Assembly: GCA_032716605.1 (NCBI GenBank)
Contig: CM064580.1
Location: 35,928,001 to 35,992,000, forward strand
Direction: 5' to 3'
DNA length: 64,000 nt
Source of the DNA: Paralithodes platypus
Lineage: Eukaryota > Arthropoda > Malacostraca > Decapoda > Lithodidae
The position numbers and the translations under genes are program-made. Shown here piece by piece: positions 58,444 through 64,000 of this stretch. Position 1 is the stretch's first letter, and every line of letters begins with the position of its first letter. The notes under the pieces were generated by a model. The model saw only the letters and a list, made by a program, of their open reading frames with translations. It did no database searches and was not told the DNA's origin.

Positions 58444-58587
58444 ACACCACATTCCTTTTTAGTTAGGCTAGTCCCTAGCCTCGTAAGGTATCGTAGCCTT
58501 TTTGCCTTAGCTATCTCAATATGGTTTTTAGGGTTCGCGTGACGGGTCCTCCACGTAGCTACCTGGTCACGTTCCTTAGCTGCCACC

Positions 58588-58815
58588 AATGAAATGCTAG
58601 GTTTTACCAGGGTTAAATAGGAAGGGAAATATCCCCAGGCTACCTTTAGGATCAACCTTTCCTGGTACCTGGCGCGGGGTACGAACCTCTGAAGGGAATT
58701 TAACCCCCCTAAAAACCCACAGGTTTTGAGATGCCTTGGGTGGGGTTCGAACCCTGGTTAGTGACACACCACCATCACCACCAGGCCCGCGCGCTAACCC
58801 AGGTACTACCACGGA
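58588..58815 (-). mobile_element. tRNA-derived SINE, copy 1
   Basis: On the minus strand the head GTCCGTGGTAGTACCTGGG, then TTAGCGCGCGGGCCTGG, gives an A box (TTAGCGCGCGG). About 25 bases later GGTTCGAACCCC is a perfect B box. The body runs GATGCC..., CAGAGGTTCGTACCCCGCG, GGATATTTCCCTTCC and ends ACCTAGCATTTCATT. These RNA polymerase III boxes are the hallmark of tRNA-derived SINEs. A second copy lies at 63474-63700. Confidence 0.85.
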
Positions 58816-58974
58816 CGTACAAAAGTATAGCAACCTTAGTCCGATTTTTAAGAACCAGGTGATAGTCTCTCGAGATGAGTTTATTGGACTTACCATCTAC
58901 GACTATTTTACGGTATACCTAACGTCAACTCGGGTTAGTATTATTGTGGGTGCGGGACATTTTCGAGGGCATTA
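58816..58974 (-). mobile_element. Antisense LTR fragment 2, joined to the SINE head
   Basis: It has the same sequence as fragment 1 (AGTATAGCAACC ... GGGCATTACA). Its inner edge meets the SINE at GGACGTACAAA, the same junction as in the copy at 63700. With fragment 1 it brackets 58444-58815, so the stretch could also be read as a small LTR-like element. Confidence 0.8.
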
Positions 58975-59023
58975 CACCAGATACGTCGGTATAAGATAAG
59001 ATCTCATCACGATCCGACGTATT

Positions 59024-59479
59024 TTGGCCGTGCGCACAGAAGCACCCACCCAAATCGCTGCAATCAAGAGGTTTCCCACGCACCCGCAGCAAACCAACCA
59101 CCAAAACCCCAAGAATGCCTACCCAGCCTCATCCTTCAACAACAGACCCACCTACCCTTCTGGCAAGCCCCAACCCAGTAGACCCCGGTTCCAACCGACC
59201 CAGCCACGCAGAATCTTCAACCGGAACAGCAACTACAACATCTACCAAAGTAAAAACCCTACCTTAGTCATTATCAACCCATATAATTTCCCTGCCTGTA
59301 ATGCTCAGTGTGCCCTTCATCAAATTCGTGACTCTGCCAAACCTCGCCCCTCTACTCCTCGCATTTCTGTAAATGAAGAGGAGTGGGGACAAGAGGAAGA
59401 AATAGCCCCCCATATCATGACCTCAGACGATACCGAGGAAACCCTGGAGGAGGTAGATACCGACCCCCAGGATTTTTAA
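59024..59479 (+). pseudogene. gag: Gypsy gag, C-terminal part
   Basis: After the insertion a second frame continues without a natural start, reading a basic, Asn/Pro/Gln-rich stretch (PTQIAAIKRFPTHPQQ, RPRFQPTQPRRIFNRN). It continues to NFPACNAQCALHQIRDS and an acidic tail ending DTDPQDF. The basic region would suit nucleic-acid binding; a classical CCHC knuckle is not visible. The 3' end overlaps the protease frame by about 97 bases in the -1 register, the usual gag-pol arrangement in gypsy elements. A run of six C at about 59406-59411 is a possible slippage site. Confidence 0.6.
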
Positions 59480-59973
59480 AGTATCCCCCGCCCACGATGG
59501 GCTCGGCGGGGGACGCCATAACTAGTCGCACTGCCCCCATTTATTACATGGCCAAAATCAAGGACATTCCTGTCCGCTTGCTAATCGACACGGGAGCTGC
59601 CAAGTCATGTTTGTTCAAATCTTACTATGAAAAACATCCCCGACTATTTGGACCTTTGTTAAACACCAAAACAGAACTCATCTCAGCTGCTGATACTTAC
59701 TTAAATCTCCTAGGAGACACGTTACCCCTATCAGTAACCACTCCTGACCCCCATGCTCGTTGTTATCACACATTCACAGTATTTTCCTCCAACTGTAAAC
59801 ATTATGATGGTTTCCTTGGACTTGACCTCCTTCAAAAACTCCAGGCCCAGATTGACTGCGGCCAAAGGCTGATCTCATTCAAAAAAAAATTCCAGCCCAA
59901 AGCCTCTGACAAACCAATCACGCAGAAACCCATTCCCAAAAAGAAAAAACACCCTTCCCTCAACAAACCCTGA
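59383..59973 (+). pseudogene. pro: Gypsy aspartic protease
   Basis: Retroviral-type aspartic protease that would process Gag-Pol. The catalytic triad DTG is at 59587-59595 in RLLIDTGAAKSCL. Typical flanking features are present: YYMAKIKDIPVRLLIDTGA before it, and the flap/second hydrophobic-hydrophobic-Gly motif in HYDGFLGLDLLQKL after it. The domain ends in a lysine-rich tail and stops at 59971-59973. A second stop at 60007-60009 separates it from the following in-frame linker. An intact element would be expected to continue into RT, so this copy is probably disabled. Confidence 0.85.
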
Positions 59974-60054
59974 GTCAGGGTTACCAAGTTGCAGCTAGCA
60001 CTAAGGTGACTCCTAAAACCTCCCCTTGCCCCGAGTTCTCTCAAAACCTCACCC

Positions 60055-61125
60055 AATTCAGTAAAAAAAATGCCTCAACAAACGAAAGAAGACAAGTCCA
60101 AGCAACTCCCTCTCGGTAACCCCCTCAATTCACGTAACTCTGTCCAGAATAAATCCTCCCATGTTTTCAGGACAGACTCTGATATATGTAACCATAATTC
60201 TATCCAATGTTTATGTACACATGTTTCCAGAGAAAATGCCGACCGATGTACCCAACAATGTTTTTCCCATGCCCCCAGAAATGTTCAATTATCCCACAAC
60301 CAACAACAATTCCCTTGTGACAGTTTTCCGTCAGTAGCTCCTTTTTCGCTCCACACAATTCACACCCCTAGAAAATTTCACAACCCCACACTTGACTCGC
60401 CCTCTCATGACCAACAAACTCACCAGTCCCACATAACCTGTAACCAGACCGTTACTGCCACCAAAAAAATTCCCCACCTTCGTCCTGTTAACAACCCCAA
60501 ATCAATACACCAGTCCTACACCAATAACCCATGTTCTACACCTAACTTTTTCCCCACCAACCCTCCGCAGTCCCCCCAGCAAATCCCGTTTTCTAACTCG
60601 CTCAGCTCTCACCCCTCTGAACCGCCCGCACGCACCGTTAATCCCTCCCTCACGCGTGCCGACCGAGGGACACAACCATGTTCCCACCATGCCCCCAGAA
60701 ATGCCCAGCTATTCCACCACCACCCCAATCCCCCTTGTGAGTTTTTCGTCAGTAGCTCCCTTCCACCCCCACACAATTCACACCCCTAGAAAACTTCACA
60801 ACCCCACACTTGACTCGCCCTCTCATGACAAACATAACCACCAAACCCACATAAACTCCAAACAAACCGTTACTGCCACCGACAACGCTCCCCCACCAAC
60901 CCTCCGCAGTCCCTCCAACAAATCCCGTTTTCTAACCCCCTCACACCGCGCCCCACTGATCCTCTCACACGCGTCGTTAATCCCCCCCTCACGCGTGACC
61001 CCCACCAAAGTGACCTTGCCCCCCTTATAAGTACCAAGCACCTGCTCGCCAGTCAATCCCCCACCATCATTAGCCCAGCGGTAGTTCAGGATAAATGCCA
61101 AATTCCCCCCCACCATCAAAAATGG
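60055..61125 (+). pseudogene. Protease-RT linker with internal tandem duplication
   Basis: The linker is His/Pro/Ser/Asn-rich and low-complexity between protease and RT. Two blocks are duplicated in tandem: one near 60238-60480 (CATGCCCCCAGAAATG, CACACAATTCACACCCCTAG, CACACTTGACTCGCCCTCTC) recurs at 60658-60895, and one near 60563-60665 recurs at 60901-61005. The frame stays open to 60789 and then breaks. The linker is unusually long (about 360 codons) for a Ty3/gypsy element, and partly explained by the duplication. Confidence 0.7.
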
Positions 61126-62784
61126 GTGAACCTGCGGCCCATACCCCAAACTCACATGATATTTTCCCCCAATAACACGTCCCCCAACCCCCATCGTTGC
61201 CTCTTACAACCCGCCATCATTTCCGCTCGCATCAACCACATTCTCGTGGCAAATATCTCAGAGGAACCCCTGACATTACCAAAAGGTCTCATTATAGGAG
61301 ACCTCGAAACTTTCGATGACCTCCCCATACATTGTAAAGACACCCCTACCAGCCTCCAATTGCCCCCTCTCCCTGAGACACTATCTGACCACCAAAAGAA
61401 CGGCATGTACGACCTACTGCTGGAATTCAGTGACGTATTTGCCCAACAACCCACCGAAATCGGACAGACTGATGTAGAACAACACATCATTAACACCACA
61501 GGCCCCCCCATACGACAACCATCCCGTAGAAAGAACCCCATACAACGTCAGGAAGAGGAACGCCAAGTCCAGGAAATGTTAGAGGCCGGGATTGCCACCC
61601 CGTCCATTAGCCCCTGGTCTTCCCCTGTTGTCTTAGTCAAAAAGAAAGATGGGACAACCCGTTTTTGCGTCGATTACAGGTTAAATGACATAACCATTAA
61701 AGACGCTACGCCCTTACCTCGAATAGATGATTCCCTTGACTCCCTATACGGATCCAAATGGTTCACTACCCTCGACTTGCAAGCAGGGTATTGGCAAGTG
61801 CCTATCAAGGCCGAGGACCAAAAGAAAACAGCATTTTCCACTAGTGGTGGCCATCACTATGAATTTAACGTCCTACCTTTTGGCCTCTGTAACGGACCCA
61901 CCACTTTCTCCCGTTTGATGGAAACGGTATTACATGGCCTAACCTGGGAAACCTGCCTAGCCTATCTGGACGATATTATTGTGTACTCTCCAACCTGGGA
62001 AGAACACCTCCTCAGGTTGAGACAAGTCCTTCAAAGAATCCGAGCCGCCGGGTTGAAATTAAAACCCTCAAAGTGCGTGATTGCCCGGAATAAGGTAGAT
62101 TTTCTCGGACACGTGATCTCTGAACATGGTATTGCGCCAGACCCAAACCATACTCAAGCCATACAAAACCAAACCCCACCCACCACCGTTAAAGGAATAC
62201 GTTCGTTTCTAGGTTTAGCCACATACTACAGACGTTTTGTCCCCCACTTTGCCACCATAGCAAGACCCCTCCACCAACTTACCCACAAAGACACCCCGTT
62301 CACCTGGACACCTGAAAGAGACCTCGCGTTTAACACTTTGAAGCAAAAGCTAATCCAAGCCCCTATTGTCGTTTTCCCTGACTACCAGAAACCTTTCCGT
62401 CTTTATACCGACATATCTCTGTATGCCATGGGTGCAGTTTTAGCTCAATTCAGAGACGGAAAGGAACATGTGATAGCGTATGCCAGCTCCACCCTCACCC
62501 GACCACAACAGAATTACAAAGCCACCAAGAGAGAGTGCTTAGGGATCATTTGGGCACTCAGCCACTTCCGGTCATTTGTGTTGGGCGCAAAACTCGAAAT
62601 AATTACCGACCATCAATCTTTACAATGGCTGCGTAGGTGCGAAACCAACTCAGCCATTTTGGTACGTTGGAGGGAGACACTAGAGGACTACGACTTTACC
62701 ATACAATATGGTCCCGGCAAACTCCATACTAATGCAGACGCCCTGTCACGTTTGCCAGTACCAAAAGACCCCCCCCCAACCTAG
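61126..62784 (+). CDS. pol: Ty3/gypsy reverse transcriptase-RNase H
   Basis: Polymerase part of the gypsy Pol polyprotein, 552 codons without internal stops. RT motifs in order: SPWSSPVVLVKKKDGTTRFC near residue 163, the first catalytic Asp in TTLDLQAGYWQVP (residue 217), FNVLPFGLCNGP near residue 248, and catalytic YLDD at 61963-61974 (residues 280-283). The connection domain has FLGHVISEHGI, IRSFLGLATYYRRFVPHF and PLHQLTHKDTPFTW. RNase H follows with Asp 429 (LYTDIS), Glu 470 (KRECLGI) and Asp 495 (ITDHQSLQWL). The C-terminus is GKLHTNADALSRLP, the classic end of gypsy RNase H. The listed start is only the frame's first ATG; the real protein would be cut from a polyprotein. Active-site residues are intact although the rest of the element is broken. 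Confidence 0.95.
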   Translation: MNLRPIPQTHMIFSPNNTSPNPHRCLLQPAIISARINHILVANISEEPLTLPKGLIIGDLETFDDLPIHCKDTPTSLQLPPLPETLSDHQKNGMYDLLLEFSDVFAQQPTEIGQTDVEQHIINTTGPPIRQPSRRKNPIQRQEEERQVQEMLEAGIATPSISPWSSPVVLVKKKDGTTRFCVDYRLNDITIKDATPLPRIDDSLDSLYGSKWFTTLDLQAGYWQVPIKAEDQKKTAFSTSGGHHYEFNVLPFGLCNGPTTFSRLMETVLHGLTWETCLAYLDDIIVYSPTWEEHLLRLRQVLQRIRAAGLKLKPSKCVIARNKVDFLGHVISEHGIAPDPNHTQAIQNQTPPTTVKGIRSFLGLATYYRRFVPHFATIARPLHQLTHKDTPFTWTPERDLAFNTLKQKLIQAPIVVFPDYQKPFRLYTDISLYAMGAVLAQFRDGKEHVIAYASSTLTRPQQNYKATKRECLGIIWALSHFRSFVLGAKLEIITDHQSLQWLRRCETNSAILVRWRETLEDYDFTIQYGPGKLHTNADALSRLPVPKDPPPT

Positions 62785-63475
62785 CCGCCTTACAAAACAC
62801 TCAGTTGGTATCTACCCCCACCCCCCGACAGAATAACCCCCCAGCCCCCTCCCTAATTCAATCTTGGGAAGCAAGAATCAGACCCCCCTGGATACCGTTA
62901 AATGTCTTCAGGGGACTGACTCGCTGGGGAGATCAACTTGCCACAGACACTGGTCACATAATCTTGGACCCCACCATTGCCCATGACTACATGATTGCCA
63001 TCCACGAGGGAAACGGCATCCACCTTGGACAAAAGAAAATGTTAAAGATCTTCACAGACCAATACTGGACCCCCAACCCCTCCAAAATTGCACAACGAGT
63101 GACAGAATCCTGCAAACCGTGTTTATTGGGAAAGGATAGATCACGCACCCCAGGCCCAGCTGGTACCATTTCTGCCAACAAACCGTTCCAAGTCCTATCC
63201 CTCGACATCATGGGCCCGTTTCCTCCTTACGCTGGCAACCGCTATATCGTCACATTTGTGGACGTATATTAAATTTTTTTAATAGCCTGCCCAGTTAAAG
63301 ACCACACAGCCACCACAGTCGCCACACTGCTTGCCACAGAAGTGTTCCCTATATTCGGCCTTCCCCTTGCGCTGCTTCTATCGGACAATGCCCCCGAGTT
63401 TAGTGGACACGTTTGGCAACAATTCACCCAACAATGCGGTATTAAGATTAAACACTCATCCCCGTACTGGCCTCA
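62785..63475 (+). pseudogene. int: Gypsy integrase, stop codon and 3' truncation
   Basis: Integrase would insert the cDNA. The HHCC zinc-binding region is visible: His codons at 63003 and 63021 and Cys at 63111 and 63120, with GQKKMLKIFTDQYWTPN between. The first catalytic Asp is at 63204 (LSLDIMGPFPP) and the second at 63384 (LLSDNAPEFSG). An in-frame TAA lies at 63270-63272, between the two aspartates. The frame ends at PYWPQ near 63475, where a SINE-LTR composite is inserted, so the third catalytic residue (Glu) and the C-terminal domain are missing. The integrase is in a different frame from RT (frame 3 versus 1). Confidence 0.9.
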
Positions 63476-63868
63476 ATGAAATGCTAGGTTTTACCAGGGT
63501 TAAATAGGAAGGGAAATATCCCCAGGCTACCTTTAGGATCAACCTTTCCTAGTACCTGGCGCGGGGTACGAACCTCTGAAGGGAATTTAACCCCCCTAAA
63601 AATCCACAGGTTTTGAGATGCCTTGGGTGGGGTTCGAACCCTGGTTAGTGACGCACCACCATCACCACCAGGCCCGCGCGCTAACCCACTGTACTACCAC
63701 GGACGTACAAAAATATAGCAACCTTAGTCCGATTTTTAAAAACCAGGTGATAGTCTCTCGAGATGAGTTTATTGGACTTACCATCTACGACTATTTTACG
63801 CTATACCTGACGTCAACTTGGGTTAGTATTATTGTGGGTGCGGGACATTTTCGAGGGCATTACAATAC
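63474..63868 (-). mobile_element. SINE plus antisense LTR fragment, second composite
   Basis: The SINE (63474-63700) and LTR fragment (about 63701-63866) appear in the same order and with the same junction (GGACGTACAAA then AATATAGCAACC) as at 58588-58974. The B box GGTTCGAACCC is intact. The possible target word CTCAA occurs at both edges (near 63471-63475 and 63869-63873). Confidence 0.8.
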
Positions 63869-64000
63869 TCAACTAGCTTCTAACTAGGTATAGTTCCCTA
63901 CTGTTCAGTTAAACGTTTAAATGGCGATGCATCCATTTGAATCAGTATCGAACCCTTACAATACAATTCAGTGCATTATCAGGCTACAACCCAAATGCTT
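63869..64000. other. No gene seen at the window end
   Basis: The integrase reading does not obviously resume here. No LTR end was recognised. Confidence 0.5.

Overview
The window is intergenic, repeat-dominated eukaryotic DNA. I found no convincing host gene. The evidence is AT-rich background, many long microsatellites, nested retroelement fragments, and several families of short inverted-repeat elements. Three groups of non-LTR fragments have the style of repeats I know from decapod crustacean genomes: a Jockey/X-element-like LINE, a LINE whose 3' end is a repeated CTTATGTT-type tail, and a LINE ending in (GATA)n. A decapod (crab, shrimp or crayfish) is therefore my best guess, by recognition only. 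A run of exactly 100 N at 32792-32891 marks a scaffold gap.

Layout. 1-3.4 kb: a broken Jockey-like LINE (endonuclease tail plus reverse transcriptase), a second LINE tail and a third LINE 3' end. 3.7-28 kb: thirteen TTAA-flanked elements across the window belong to two related families; most lie here, seven in family 1 (about 340-395 bp, palindromic) and four of the six in family 2 (about 320-390 bp). Between them are microsatellites, a 17-bp minisatellite next to an old LINE endonuclease, a (CT)n composite satellite (16.6-17.8 kb) and a 90-bp tandem array (26.3-27.1 kb). 28.8-29.6 kb: a very homogeneous 77-bp tandem array. 31-35.6 kb: two minus-strand LINE fragments, the gap, a G-rich degenerate satellite split by a dispersed repeat, and a Helitron-like element with an ATC-rich core. 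36.1-45.6 kb: a minisatellite of about 9.5 kb built on a 20-bp G-rich unit. It is open in all reading frames and so produces meaningless giant ORFs. 46.8-53.5 kb: more small inverted-repeat elements (TTAA type and TA type) and three tandemly placed copies of the Helitron-like element. 53.6-56.2 kb: a diverged 245-bp tandem repeat and another Jockey-like LINE remnant on the minus strand. 56.4-63.5 kb: a degenerate Ty3/gypsy LTR retrotransposon, with a 5' LTR of about 1.33 kb, a primer-binding-site candidate, gag, protease, reverse transcriptase/RNase H and a truncated integrase. Two composite insertions, made of a tRNA-type SINE and an antisense piece of the same kind of LTR, interrupt it.

There is no gene network to describe. 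The coding remnants are parts of transposons and nearly all carry stops, frameshifts or truncations. The clearest biology is insertional. One family-1 element sits inside a ~190-bp TTAA element whose uninterrupted relative at 47973-48187 preserves the single-TTAA empty site. This shows TTAA target duplication directly in the sequence.
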